Shown piece by piece: positions 54,010 to 62,884 of a stretch of 64,000 bases of DNA. The position numbers were made by a program, and so were the translations under genes. How positions within the stretch are numbered: the first letter of the stretch is position 1; each line of letters begins with the position of its first letter. Source of the DNA: Leptolyngbya sp. 'hensonii' (GTDB lineage: Bacteria > Cyanobacteriota > Cyanobacteriia > GCF-001939115); assembly GCF_001939115.1 (NCBI RefSeq), contig NZ_MQTZ01000054.1:22670-86669 (forward strand). Direction: 5' to 3'. Under the pieces are notes generated by a model that was not told where the DNA came from, searched no databases, and worked only from the letters and a program-made list of their open reading frames with translations.

Positions 54010-54555
54010 CTAAAGTCCTTGTCTAATATCCTGCTGTACTGCTTCTGGAGATTGATCTCCGTTAATTCGCAACAGGCGATTGCGCCGCTCATAATACTCC
54101 AGAATGGGTACCGTGCGGCTATGAAATAACTCAATGCGCCGTTGTACGGCTTCAGGCGTATCGTCCAGGCGAGACTGGGAAGTAGACCGCTGGAGCAAAA
54201 CCGGATCAGGCACATCCAGGAAAATTGCCCAATTGAGCCGCTGGCCCAGGTCATCCAGTAGGAAATCCAGTTCCTCGGCCTGAAAAGCCGTTCGGGGATA
54301 ACCATCCATCAACCAACCCGTCGCCACATCAGGCTGGGCCAACCGTTGCCGCATGAACTGAATCATGATCTCATCTGGCACCAGTTCCCCTTTTTCCACA
54401 CAAGATTGCAGTTGCTGGCCAAGTTCCGTCTGGTCTGTGATCGCCTGCCGCAAAACATCTCCGGTAGAAATGGGAACAATCCCCAGGTAATCACATACCT
54501 GTCTGGCCTGAGTCCCTCGGCCTGATCCCGGTCCTCCTAGAATTACCAATCTCAC
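54010..54555 (-). CDS. Adenylate kinase-like protein with altered P-loop
   Basis: Nucleoside monophosphate kinase of the adenylate kinase family: P-loop [10 protein letters not shown] at 7-16, STGDVLRQ for [18 protein letters not shown] and [12 protein letters not shown]. 181 residues from GTG at 54555, chosen because AGGAG lies upstream and [10 protein letters not shown] aligns with the E. coli start; an ATG at 54591 adds 12 unlike residues. The P-loop lysine, Lys13 in E. coli, is Arg13 (codon CGA). That residue is normally essential, so activity may be low or changed. The lid region is short, as in short-form enzymes. It precedes rph by 11 bp. Confidence 0.88.
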   Translation of the reverse strand: MRLVILGGPGSGRGTQARQVCDYLGIVPISTGDVLRQAITDQTELGQQLQSCVEKGELVPDEIMIQFMRQRLAQPDVATGWLMDGYPRTAFQAEELDFLLDDLGQRLNWAIFLDVPDPVLLQRSTSQSRLDDTPEAVQRRIELFHSRTVPILEYYERRNRLLRINGDQSPEAVQQDIRQGL

Positions 54556-54656
54556 AGACTCGATCGCTCCTGAGCGGCTAAATTCTCGCACTCATTATTT
54601 CACGTCTCTATGGTATAGCTGAATACGAGTCCTTTATCATTCCCTTTCCTGTCGTC

Positions 54657-55736
54657 ATGACGACTGCCGCTGTACCGAACCTTCCCCCTTCAGATCCAGC
54701 TCTGGCCGATTCTCCCCTCTGGCCAGCTCTATTACAACAATTGCTGGATGGCCAATCCCTCACCACTGCCCAGGCCGCTGACCTCATGCAGGGCTGGCTG
54801 GCTGAGGCCATCCCGCCAGTCCTGTCGGGGGCCATCCTGGCGGCCCTCCAGTCCAAACAGGTTTCTGCCCCTGAACTGGCCGGAATGGCCCAGGTGCTTC
54901 AATCCCATGCCACACCTCTCACTCTCAACCCTGCCATCACTCCCCTGATCGACACCTGTGGCACTGGTGGAGATGGTGCTTCTACCTTCAATATCTCCAC
55001 CGCAGTGGCCTTCGTCGTGGCTGCAACCGGCATTGCTGTGGCCAAACATGGGAACCGATCGGCTTCCAGCAAAGTGGGTTCTGCCGATGTCCTGGAAGCA
55101 TTAGGGGTGAATTTAAGTGCAGATTTCAGTCAGGTGCAGGCCGCCCTCTCCGCAGTCGGCATCACTTTTCTGTTCGCTCCAGGCTGGCATCCAGCCCTGA
55201 AAGCCGTAGCTTCCCTGCGGCGCACCTTGAAAGTGCGAACTGTCTTCAACCTGCTAGGTCCACTGGTCAACCCCTTGCGTCCCACAGGTCAGGTGATGGG
55301 CGTGTTTGACGCCCGTTTGATTGAAACCCTGGCCCAGGCCCTGAACCTGTTGGGGACTCAGCGGGCGATCGTCCTCCATGGGCGGGAAAAACTGGATGAG
55401 GCCGGGTTGGCCGACCTGACCGACCTGGCCGTACTGGAAGCAGGTCAAGTCACCGTCACCAGCTTGGATCCGCAGGCCCTGGGCCTGGAGGTCGCACCCA
55501 CCAGTGCGCTGAAAGGCGGAGAAGTCGAGGAGAATGCCACCATCCTGCGACAGGTCCTCCAGGGCCAGGGCACTCGCGCCCAACGAGATGTGGTCACGCT
55601 CAACGCAGCTTTGGCCCTGCGAGTGGCCGGGAAAGCTGGGGATGAGGCAGAGGGGATTGCGATCGCCCGCGACGTTCTCACCAGTGGGGCCGCCTGGGAC
55701 AAGTTGGAACAACTGGTAGAATTCTTAAGATCCTGA
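54657..55736 (+). CDS. trpD: Anthranilate phosphoribosyltransferase
   Basis: Second step of tryptophan synthesis, joining anthranilate and [19 protein letters not shown] (GTGGDGAS at 102-109) and [21 protein letters not shown] are the PRPP-binding signatures. 359 residues, normal. No other trp gene is adjacent, as is usual in cyanobacteria. Divergent from the adenylate kinase-like gene. Confidence 0.97.
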   Translation: MTTAAVPNLPPSDPALADSPLWPALLQQLLDGQSLTTAQAADLMQGWLAEAIPPVLSGAILAALQSKQVSAPELAGMAQVLQSHATPLTLNPAITPLIDTCGTGGDGASTFNISTAVAFVVAATGIAVAKHGNRSASSKVGSADVLEALGVNLSADFSQVQAALSAVGITFLFAPGWHPALKAVASLRRTLKVRTVFNLLGPLVNPLRPTGQVMGVFDARLIETLAQALNLLGTQRAIVLHGREKLDEAGLADLTDLAVLEAGQVTVTSLDPQALGLEVAPTSALKGGEVEENATILRQVLQGQGTRAQRDVVTLNAALALRVAGKAGDEAEGIAIARDVLTSGAAWDKLEQLVEFLRS

Positions 55737-55747
55737 CCCGGCAACCC

Positions 55748-56644
55748 TTAGCGCACGCGAAATTCCACGACATCCCGCTTAATGGTGACATCATACTCCC
55801 CAAAAAAGTTGTGCCCGAGCAGGCCAATGTCCAGTTCTGAATTGGCGATCATGACTGCCACATTATTAGCAGTCAGCCCACCCGCCTCTACCGAGTCTAC
55901 AAACCCTACAGGCACCTGGACATTTTTGGCACTGGCCGTATCAACTGTCGCAGTATCCACCGGAACAACCCCCATCGCACTGGCCATTTGCTGGGTAATC
56001 ACCGTGGCACTGGCTCCCGTATCCACGATCATTTCAAACCGATAGCGGCCATTGAAGGTGACATCGATCACCGGTGTGTTGCCTTCCCGCCGTTTAATTC
56101 TGACCCGATACACCTGATCCCGGGCGATCGCCTGCCCGGCGGGACTCCGAGCATTGTCCGAGGTCTGGACCGTGATGGTCGCCGGACTACTGGCAAGGGG
56201 TAGCGATCGGGGAGCCTGGCTCAGCCGACTGGCCTGCTTTTGGGCAAAACTAAGCTGGCGTTGATACTCCGGAATCTTGCTTTTAGCCAACACCTGATAG
56301 GGACTGGATGAGGGCAAGCGCTTCATCAGGTCGATCGCCTGCCGCCACTGATCAGCTGCCAAGTTCCAATCCTCAGCCGACTGAGCTGTACTGGTAATGC
56401 TGGTCGCACTGGCTGCCTTATCCAACCCCAGTTCAAAAGAATTGACCTTGGGAGAGGGAGCAGTCGGTTGACTCGCTGGGGACTCTGGTGCAGTTGGTGG
56501 AGCGACTGAACTGGCGATCGGCTGACTGGCTGGCTGGGTCGAGGGGGTTGCCGTCCCAGCAGGGGGATTATTCCTGCAGGCAACCGTCAGGGCTGTGGTC
56601 AAGCCAACCAGACAAAACATCCATACATCAGCGTGGCGAGCCAT
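55748..56644 (-). CDS. Retropepsin-like aspartic protease lipoprotein
   Basis: An exported protein with one aspartic-protease motif, [10 protein letters not shown], within the TIGR02281/clan AA pattern ([19 protein letters not shown], then [15 protein letters not shown]). Such proteases act as dimers. The N-terminus ([23 protein letters not shown]) looks like a lipoprotein signal with a slightly poor lipobox; Cys23 would be the anchor. A Pro/Ser/Thr linker, a short helical segment (about 90-150) and the protease domain (about 190-298) follow. ATG at 56644 is preferred over 56689. Substrate unknown. Convergent with trpD. Confidence 0.8.
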   Translation of the reverse strand: MARHADVWMFCLVGLTTALTVACRNNPPAGTATPSTQPASQPIASSVAPPTAPESPASQPTAPSPKVNSFELGLDKAASATSITSTAQSAEDWNLAADQWRQAIDLMKRLPSSSPYQVLAKSKIPEYQRQLSFAQKQASRLSQAPRSLPLASSPATITVQTSDNARSPAGQAIARDQVYRVRIKRREGNTPVIDVTFNGRYRFEMIVDTGASATVITQQMASAMGVVPVDTATVDTASAKNVQVPVGFVDSVEAGGLTANNVAVMIANSELDIGLLGHNFFGEYDVTIKRDVVEFRVR

Positions 56645-56838
56645 CCTCAAATCCTCTGCAGACACAATTCCATCACGGGGGCAATTCAACTGTCCACTGC
56701 TCTTTCAACCCTGTTCTTTCAGGGGCAGGGACTTTGGGGGTTGTCAGGGAAGCAGTACATCCTGCAAAAAGTGATGCGAAATCCAGGATTGAACATAGGA
56801 TAATAGCACTCGTGCAATTTAGCCTCCGTAAAGATCCT

Positions 56839-57981
56839 ATGCCTACTTTAACTGCTCAACCGGCCCTGCTTGTTTTAGCAGACGGAAGTTCTTATCAGGG
56901 TTCGTCCTTTGGCGCAACCGGCACAGTGATCGGTGAAGTCGTTTTCAATACTGGGATGACGGGATATCAGGAAGTATTGACGGATCCCAGCTATTGTGGA
57001 CAGATTGTTATTTTTACGTATCCGGAACTGGGCAATACTGGCGTTAATCCTGAGGATGAAGAATCTGCTGCCCCTCAGGTGAGAGGTGTGGTTGCGCGTA
57101 ATATTTCTTCTCAACCCAGTAGCTGGCGATCGACCCAATCCCTACCTGACTATCTGAAGCAACATCAGATTCCGGGCATTTATGGCATCGACACCCGGGC
57201 CCTGACTCGACGCATCCGGTCCCTGGGAGCGATGAATGGAGCCCTCTCGACAGAAATTCTTGACCCGGCTGAACTGCTGGAGCAATTGCAAAAAGCTCCG
57301 GACATGACCGGGCTAAATCTGGTACGGGAAGTGACCACCCCTGAGATCTATGAGTGGGTCAACCCGACCCCCACCCATTGGGAATTTACTACTGAGTCTG
57401 AGGCGGTTGAAAAGCCGCTGACCGTTGTCGCGATCGACTTTGGGATCAAGCGCAATATTTTGCGGCGGCTGGCCAGCTATGGGTGTCGGGTAATTGTGGT
57501 GCCCGCCAGTACCTCTCCTGAAGAAATTCTCAAGCACAATCCAGACGGTATTTTTCTGTCCAATGGTCCTGGAGATCCAGCCGCCGTTCAGGAGGGGATC
57601 GAAACTGTCAGGGCGCTCCTGAACAGTCAAAAGCCCATGTTTGGGATCTGTATGGGGCACCAGATTTTAGGGCTTTCCCTGGGGGCAGAAACCTTCAAAT
57701 TAAAGTTTGGTCATCGGGGGTTAAATCAACCAGCAGGGTTAACTCAAAAAGTCGAAATCACCAGCCAGAACCATGGCTTTGCGATCAATCCCGATTCATT
57801 GCCAGAAGCAGAGGTCGAAATCACCCATCTCAACCTGAACGATCAAACCGTTGCCGGATTGCGCCATAAAACCTTGCCTCTGTTCTCAGTACAGTACCAC
57901 CCGGAAGCGAGCCCCGGCCCCCACGATGGCGACTATTTGTTTGCCCGGTTTGTCCAGATCATGCAGGCAGCCCGCCAGTAA
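56839..57981 (+). CDS. carA: Carbamoyl-phosphate synthase small subunit
   Basis: Glutamine amidotransferase subunit that feeds ammonia to CarB for arginine and pyrimidine synthesis. [16 protein letters not shown] carries the nucleophile Cys271, and the C-terminal [14 protein letters not shown] the His/Glu of the triad. 380 residues from ATG at 56839 ([16 protein letters not shown]); the frame is open upstream to 56488, but that part overlaps the protease gene and is not CarA-like. carB is not in the window. The STAS gene follows after a promoter-bearing gap. Confidence 0.97.
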   Translation: MPTLTAQPALLVLADGSSYQGSSFGATGTVIGEVVFNTGMTGYQEVLTDPSYCGQIVIFTYPELGNTGVNPEDEESAAPQVRGVVARNISSQPSSWRSTQSLPDYLKQHQIPGIYGIDTRALTRRIRSLGAMNGALSTEILDPAELLEQLQKAPDMTGLNLVREVTTPEIYEWVNPTPTHWEFTTESEAVEKPLTVVAIDFGIKRNILRRLASYGCRVIVVPASTSPEEILKHNPDGIFLSNGPGDPAAVQEGIETVRALLNSQKPMFGICMGHQILGLSLGAETFKLKFGHRGLNQPAGLTQKVEITSQNHGFAINPDSLPEAEVEITHLNLNDQTVAGLRHKTLPLFSVQYHPEASPGPHDGDYLFARFVQIMQAARQ

Positions 57982-58042
57982 GCGCTCATAACCAATCACG
58001 CAGCAACAAAACTTTGCAACAACAATCCTTGTATAACTGCGG

Positions 58043-58071
58043 TTGAAGGAAGAAGCGAAATAAAATATACT
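58043..58071 (+). promoter_or_regulatory. Sigma-70-type promoter before the STAS gene
   Basis: TTGAAG (58043-58048) and TATACT (58066-58071) are spaced by 17 bp, close to the ideal. This would drive the STAS-mrnC-rlmB group independently of carA. Confidence 0.55.
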
Positions 58072-58137
58072 GGAGCGTCGAATCCTAGGAATATGTAGTG
58101 TTAGGAGGGGTCTATTCCTGAGCCACTGACTCTGACT

Positions 58138-58482
58138 GTGAGCCTGAGAGGCACCCGTGAAGTCGGAGATAATTACCAACTTTTTCGTCTAACAGGCTTG
58201 TTAGATGCCTTTTCTGAACCTACTTTCCGTAAGGTACTCAACAAGTTTGTCGAAGAAGGTCCAAAGCATATTATTTTGGACCTTTCCCATATCGATTTTG
58301 TCGATAGCTCTGGCTTAGGTGCGCTGGTCCAACTGGTGAAGAAGGTTCAGGGCATCGAAGGTACTTTGCAAATTGTGACTAATCCTCGTGTAACTCAGAC
58401 CGTTAAGTTGGTTCGTCTGGAGCAGTTTCTCTCCTTACAACCATCGGTAGATGCTGCCCTAGAAAAAGTTAAGTTAGCCTGA
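58138..58482 (+). CDS. STAS-domain anti-sigma factor antagonist
   Basis: SpoIIAA/RsbV-like regulator: binds an anti-sigma/kinase partner and is switched by phosphorylation of the serine in DFVDSSGLG (Ser57 or Ser58). The rest ([27 protein letters not shown]) is typical of the cyanobacterial branch. From GTG at 58138 the product is 114 residues, but no ribosome site is near that GTG, while AGGAGG (58103-58108) sits five bases before an in-frame ATT at 58114. Translation from there would add SIPEPLTLT-like residues. The partner kinase is not here. Confidence 0.88.
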   Translation: MSLRGTREVGDNYQLFRLTGLLDAFSEPTFRKVLNKFVEEGPKHIILDLSHIDFVDSSGLGALVQLVKKVQGIEGTLQIVTNPRVTQTVKLVRLEQFLSLQPSVDAALEKVKLA

Positions 58483-58523
58483 TCAATCTGTCGTCGAGCA
58501 CAGCCTTTAGATCGAGCCTGCAG

Positions 58524-59018
58524 GTGAATATCAGCGAGGACCATGATTCCAGGGAAAGTCATCTCACCTGGGATCAAGATTTGAGAGCAGCCTCACGGGG
58601 TTTGCTCTTCGAAGTCCAGAGTGCGCAGGTGCAACAGCTTTCACCTGCAGCTCTGGCTTACTTGGGAGATGCTATTTACGAGCTCTATATTCGCACCGCT
58701 TATTTGTTTCCGCCCCAGCGCCTGCGGGACTACCACCGCCAGGTTGTGGCTCAAGTCAGGGCGGAGCAGCAGGCGCATCACCTTCAATTCCTTCATCCTT
58801 ACCTGAACGAGACTGAGCTAGATATTCTCAAACGGGGGAGGAATGCCGCTGCTGGCGGCCCCAAACGAGTTGATCCTGAAATTTATCAGCAGGCGACCAG
58901 TCTGGAAACTTTGATCGGTTACCTCTATCTCACCGATCCCCAGCGTCTTGCCCAACTCTTATCCAGACTGAACCTGGAAGCAGAAACGGTACACCACCAT
59001 GACTCCGAAAGATCGTAA
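58524..59018 (+). CDS. mrnC: Mini-ribonuclease III
   Basis: RNase III catalytic domain without the double-stranded-RNA-binding domain; in Bacillus it matures the ends of 23S r[18 protein letters not shown] (Asp49) is the signature, [33 protein letters not shown] holds the second acidic site. 164 residues from GTG at 58524, with about 35 residues before the domain. Its end overlaps the rlmB start by 20 bp, so the two 23S rRNA enzymes are coupled. Confidence 0.93.
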   Translation: MNISEDHDSRESHLTWDQDLRAASRGLLFEVQSAQVQQLSPAALAYLGDAIYELYIRTAYLFPPQRLRDYHRQVVAQVRAEQQAHHLQFLHPYLNETELDILKRGRNAAAGGPKRVDPEIYQQATSLETLIGYLYLTDPQRLAQLLSRLNLEAETVHHHDSERS

Positions 59019-60144
59019 ACCCAAACCCCGAAACGGCAAACCTCAGGGGAGGGCAGCCAAGTCTAAGTTCTCGCCTCGGAGATCTGCAGATCAATTCTCA
59101 CCCCGAGGGTCCGCAGATCAGATCTCGCCTCGGGGATCTGCAGATCAACCTGAAAAGCCAAAACTCAGGAGTGCCGGTCAACATCCCCGATCGGATCGCC
59201 CTTCGGACATGCCCAAACGTATCCGGCGGCCTGCTGCGGGTCCGTACTATCGGGCGATGCCCCCTGAAGGAGCCCGAGAGGGGCGGACGGAAAGGAGAAC
59301 CCGTCCAGCACCAGTTGTCGAGGAAGCCCCATCGGAAGATATCGATCTGATCTATGGCCGCCATCCCCTCCAGGCTGCGCTGGAAAGCCAACGATCACTC
59401 AACCGGATCTGGGTCACCGCCAAATTACGCTATGATCCCCGGTTTCACACCCTGCTGGCTCAGGCGAAACAGAATGGGGTTGTGATCGATGAGGTGGAAC
59501 CTCAACGGCTGACTCAGCTCACCCAAGGAGCTAATCATCAGGGGATCGCCGCCCAGGTTGCCCCCTATAACTATGTGGAGCTGGGAGATTTGATCACTCA
59601 GGCAACCGCCAGTTCTACCCAACCCGTATTGATCGTGGCTGACCATATTAACGATCCCCACAATCTAGGTGCGATTATTCGAACTGCTGAAGCCTTGGGC
59701 GCACAGGGATTAGTCATTCCCCAACGACGAGCTGCGGGCATCACCTCTACGGTGATGAAAGTTGCCGCCGGGGCCTTGGAATTTCTACCCGTGGCACGAG
59801 TGGTCAACCTGGGACGCGCGCTTCAGGAGCTGAAAGCAGCTGGCTTCTGGATCTATGGTGCCGAAGCTACATCAGGCCAACCCGTCCACACCGTTCAGAT
59901 TGCCCATCCCACCGTGCTGGCGATCGGCTCGGAAGGAGAAGGGCTAAGTTTGAGCATTCAGCGCGCTTGCGATACTCTGGTTTCCATTCCTCTCCAGGGA
60001 AATACCCCCAGCCTGAATGCATCCGTGGCTACAGGCATGTTACTTTACGAACTCTTCCGGCAACGTTGGATGCAAACGATCCCCTTACATAATTCTTCTA
60101 AGGGAATTGAAAAAACAATTGCTAAAGAGTATAACAAAGTGTGA
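58999..60144 (+). CDS. rlmB: 23S rRNA (guanosine-2'-O)-methyltransferase, SpoU family
   Basis: 2'-O-methylates G2251 of 23S rRNA if it is RlmB, as the length and motifs suggest. After a substrate-binding domain starting [16 protein letters not shown] (about residue 114), the SPOUT motifs follow: [25 protein letters not shown] and [14 protein letters not shown]. The first 110 residues are a basic, disordered extension with three 9-residue repeats ([12 protein letters not shown], about 24-50), longer than E. coli RlmB. It overlaps mrnC by 20 bp. DUF1816 follows after 155 bp. Confidence 0.92.
   Translation: MTPKDRKPKPRNGKPQGRAAKSKFSPRRSADQFSPRGSADQISPRGSADQPEKPKLRSAGQHPRSDRPSDMPKRIRRPAAGPYYRAMPPEGAREGRTERRTRPAPVVEEAPSEDIDLIYGRHPLQAALESQRSLNRIWVTAKLRYDPRFHTLLAQAKQNGVVIDEVEPQRLTQLTQGANHQGIAAQVAPYNYVELGDLITQATASSTQPVLIVADHINDPHNLGAIIRTAEALGAQGLVIPQRRAAGITSTVMKVAAGALEFLPVARVVNLGRALQELKAAGFWIYGAEATSGQPVHTVQIAHPTVLAIGSEGEGLSLSIQRACDTLVSIPLQGNTPSLNASVATGMLLYELFRQRWMQTIPLHNSSKGIEKTIAKEYNKV
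59068..59148. repeat. Three in-frame 27-bp repeats in rlmB
   Basis: Units at 59068-59094, 59095-59121 and 59122-59148 encode [18 protein letters not shown] and ISPRGSADQ. Silent differences between copies show that the protein, rather than only the DNA, has been kept. Confidence 0.93.
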
Positions 60145-60299
60145 ATATTCAAAAAGTAAGATTGCTGATGCTGTTTACCGTAGTTCCGAAACAGACCTAT
60201 ATAGCCATTTCTATATAGCTTGCCTGAACGGACGCCGTACACAGGTGATTTCGCTGGTGACGCTCAATACCACCCCTTAGTTGCGTTGGCAAAGGAACA

Positions 60300-60578
60300 A
60301 TGAAAGATATTTATACCGGTGTTTTACAGGTTTTAGGGTTGGCTTGGTGGGTTGAAGTTAAGACCGATAAACCCCGCTGTACCTACTACTTCGGCCCCTT
60401 TGAAAGTGCAGAGTCTGCCCAGTCTGCCCAGGGGGGTTATGTAGAGGATTTGGAAAAGGAAGGCGCTCAGGGGATCGCAGTCGATGTTAAACGTTGCAAG
60501 CCTTCCTCCTTAACCGTGGGCGAGGATGCAGATGGTAAAGCGGTGCCGACCCGGGTTTTCAGCGGTCAGATGCAATAA
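60300..60578 (+). CDS. DUF1816 protein
   Basis: 92 residues; WWVEVKTDKPRCTYYFGPFESAESA is the hallmark of DUF1816, a small soluble family found in cyanobacteria near phycobilisome or other genes. Function unknown. AAAGGAAC lies five bases before the ATG. It ends 12 bp from the convergent alpha/beta hydrolase. Confidence 0.88.
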   Translation: MKDIYTGVLQVLGLAWWVEVKTDKPRCTYYFGPFESAESAQSAQGGYVEDLEKEGAQGIAVDVKRCKPSSLTVGEDADGKAVPTRVFSGQMQ

Positions 60579-60590
60579 TGTCCTGACAGT

Positions 60591-61418
60591 CTATCGGGTC
60601 AAGTGCGGATTCGATTGAATCCAGCCTTCAATATCCTGCAGCACTTGAGTCGGAATCTCCCAGGGGAACAAATGCCCTGCATTGGCATAACTCTGCCAGG
60701 TTCCCTTTTCCAGTTCTCGAGCTGTCATTAGGCTGGATTCCAGGGTAATGTGATAGTCCTGCTCTGCGGCCAAAATCAGAGCAGGGCATTTGATTTCCTT
60801 CAGATCACCGTGACGATCGTACCCCGATCGGAGTGCCTGCGAGAGGGCTCTCTTAGCCCGACCAGAAGTTTTTAAATAAGCCGGTAAGGCTGCTTTCGCT
60901 AGATATTGGTAGGCGGTTTGATGATGCCGCTGAATCAGGTAGCGGTAGAGGGATCGCTTCCCGAAATATTCAATATGCCAGGGCCGCCCCGGTTGCAGCC
61001 AATTCAGGATGGAGGCCACCCCAGTCCAGAGTTCATCCTGCCAGGTGACGGGGGGATGTTTACTTCTTGGAGAGGCAGAGGTTGCGATCAGGATCAGCCC
61101 ACTGATCCGATCGGGAACTCTGAGGGCCAATTCCAGAGCCAGGATCCCTCCCAGGGACCAACCCAGAACCAGACAGCGAGAAATGTGGTGCTGATCCAGA
61201 AGTCTTTCCAGGTCAGCCAAGTGATCCATCATCGTGAACTCTTCCTGGGTGTGGCTACCCCCATAGCCCCGCAGATCAGGAGCCAGGGTCAGAAACTGAC
61301 GGGACAGGGGCTCACAGAACACACCCATACATTCGCCGGAACCAGGATGACCATGGAGACAGAGAATCGGAAAACCCTGGCCTTGTTGCAAAACTTTGAG
61401 ATTGAGAGCCTGGGACAT
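60591..61418 (-). CDS. Alpha/beta-fold hydrolase
   Basis: 275 residues. LCLHGHPGSGECM is the oxyanion-hole region (HG motif), LVLGWSLGGILALELAL the nucleophile elbow with Ser at G-W-S-L-G, and the C-terminal ANAGHLFPWEIP supplies the histidine; an acid is expected in LILAAEQDYHI. Close to bacterial BioH/esterase-type enzymes but the substrate is not readable. ATG at 61418 (MSQALNLKVLQQG) starts the fold; the open frame upstream overlaps the divergent amidase. Confidence 0.88.
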   Translation of the reverse strand: MSQALNLKVLQQGQGFPILCLHGHPGSGECMGVFCEPLSRQFLTLAPDLRGYGGSHTQEEFTMMDHLADLERLLDQHHISRCLVLGWSLGGILALELALRVPDRISGLILIATSASPRSKHPPVTWQDELWTGVASILNWLQPGRPWHIEYFGKRSLYRYLIQRHHQTAYQYLAKAALPAYLKTSGRAKRALSQALRSGYDRHGDLKEIKCPALILAAEQDYHITLESSLMTARELEKGTWQSYANAGHLFPWEIPTQVLQDIEGWIQSNPHLTR

Positions 61419-61470
61419 TGCAATCTGGAGGAATGGATATAACATTGACTGGCAGCATTGGAAAACGCAG

Positions 61471-62835
61471 ATGGGCCGAATTTTCATCTCTGCCGGACAC
61501 GGTGGTTTAACAAGGGGGGTGCAAGACCCGGGGGCAATGGTTGCCGAGACCACAGAAGCCAGGGAAATGATCCTCACCCGGGACCTGATTGTCACAGAGT
61601 TAAGATTGCGTAACCTGGATGTGCTGGCCGTTCCCGATGATCTCAACTTAACCCAGACCATAGACTGGATCAACGTCCGCGCCACCCGCGAGGATGTGGC
61701 GCTAGAGATTCATGCCGATGCTTTTTCTAACCCCACGGTCCGAGGGGCCAGCGTGTTCTACATCGCCAATAATGACGATCGTAAAGCCCATGGCGATCTA
61801 TTGTTACTGGCTTTGCTGCGGCGAGTCCCCCAATTGCTGAGTCGGGGAGCCCGTCCCGATACGGCCACCGGGGTAGGGCGTCTGGCCTTCTGTCGCCAGA
61901 TTGCTGCCCCTTCTCTGCTCCTGGAGATTGGGTTTCTCACCAATCCAGACGATCGGTTCATTATCCAGACCCGGCGTCGGGATATTGCCCTGGGGATCGC
62001 CGATGGCCTTTCTTCCTGGAGTCGGGCCATTTCCGGCGGTAGCCTCCCCCCATCCCCCCCTACGTCTGGAACTGGCCCCTCAGAGATTGTCATCACAGTC
62101 AATGGCCAATTCCATGACGAAAAAGGCATTTTACTGAATGGCAATCCCTATGTTCCCGTCGATTTAATTGACAGCCTGGGCATCGAGATTCCTCGCACCG
62201 GGCAAGTTCGCCTGGTTAACTATCGCAGCATTGTCTATATCAAAGCGATCGAACTGCGTGATTTGAATCTCTCGGTCACCTGGGACAATAACAATCGAAC
62301 TGTCAGCCTGCGATCGATTCTAAAGATCTACCCCGCCATGCTGGATCAGATTATGGGCCGGGGCCAGACCTCGGAAGTCCAATTGATGATGTTCTTGAAA
62401 ACCAACCACGAATCTTCCCTGGCCCAGTTTCCAGACATTGCCAAACTCTATCGAGAGGAGGCTGGTATGGAGGGCGTCAACTATGACATTGCCTTCTGCC
62501 AGATGTGTGTGGAGACTACTTTTTTACGGTTTGGGGGTGACGTGAAACCCTCCCAGAATAACTTTGCCAGCTTGGGATCAATTGAGGGTGAACCTACTGG
62601 CGCAACCTTCGCCAGCACCCGACTCGGTGTCAGAGCCCATATTCAGCATCTGAAGGCTTACGCCACCAAGGAACCCCTAGTGCAGGAACTGGTCGATCCC
62701 CGGTTTCGCTTTATCACCCGGGGCATTGCCCCCCAACTAGAACAACTAGGGGGCCGATGGTCTGCTGATATGGAATACGGCAGCCGCATTTTGGCCCTGG
62801 TTAGACGGCTCTATGAGTCCTCCGGACTACTCTAA
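61471..62835 (+). CDS. N-acetylmuramoyl-L-alanine amidase with glucosaminidase-type domain
   Basis: Peptidoglycan hydrolase with two catalytic parts. Residues 1-190 are an Amidase_3 domain: ISAGHGG (zinc His10), EIHADAF and LLEIGFLTN with the acidic residue. Residues about 205-290 are a beta-rich stalk (EIVITVNGQFHDEKGILLNG), similar to copper amine oxidase N-terminal-like units. Residues 300-454 (FLKTNHESSLAQFPDIAKLY, YDIAFCQMCVETTFLRFGG, NFASLGSI) are a LytG/FlgJ-type glucosaminidase. No signal peptide is seen from ATG at 61471. It probably cleaves both the stem-peptide and glycan bonds in the periplasm or septum. Confidence 0.86.
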   Translation: MGRIFISAGHGGLTRGVQDPGAMVAETTEAREMILTRDLIVTELRLRNLDVLAVPDDLNLTQTIDWINVRATREDVALEIHADAFSNPTVRGASVFYIANNDDRKAHGDLLLLALLRRVPQLLSRGARPDTATGVGRLAFCRQIAAPSLLLEIGFLTNPDDRFIIQTRRRDIALGIADGLSSWSRAISGGSLPPSPPTSGTGPSEIVITVNGQFHDEKGILLNGNPYVPVDLIDSLGIEIPRTGQVRLVNYRSIVYIKAIELRDLNLSVTWDNNNRTVSLRSILKIYPAMLDQIMGRGQTSEVQLMMFLKTNHESSLAQFPDIAKLYREEAGMEGVNYDIAFCQMCVETTFLRFGGDVKPSQNNFASLGSIEGEPTGATFASTRLGVRAHIQHLKAYATKEPLVQELVDPRFRFITRGIAPQLEQLGGRWSADMEYGSRILALVRRLYESSGLL

Positions 62836-62884
62836 TGGGCACAGGGTTATGATGGGCTAATACAGTGACCTGACGCTTGGCAGC

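Noticed and set aside
56488..56838. Upstream part of the carA frame
   Set aside because: Overlaps the protease gene and is not CarA-like; [11 protein letters not shown] at 56839 is the family start.
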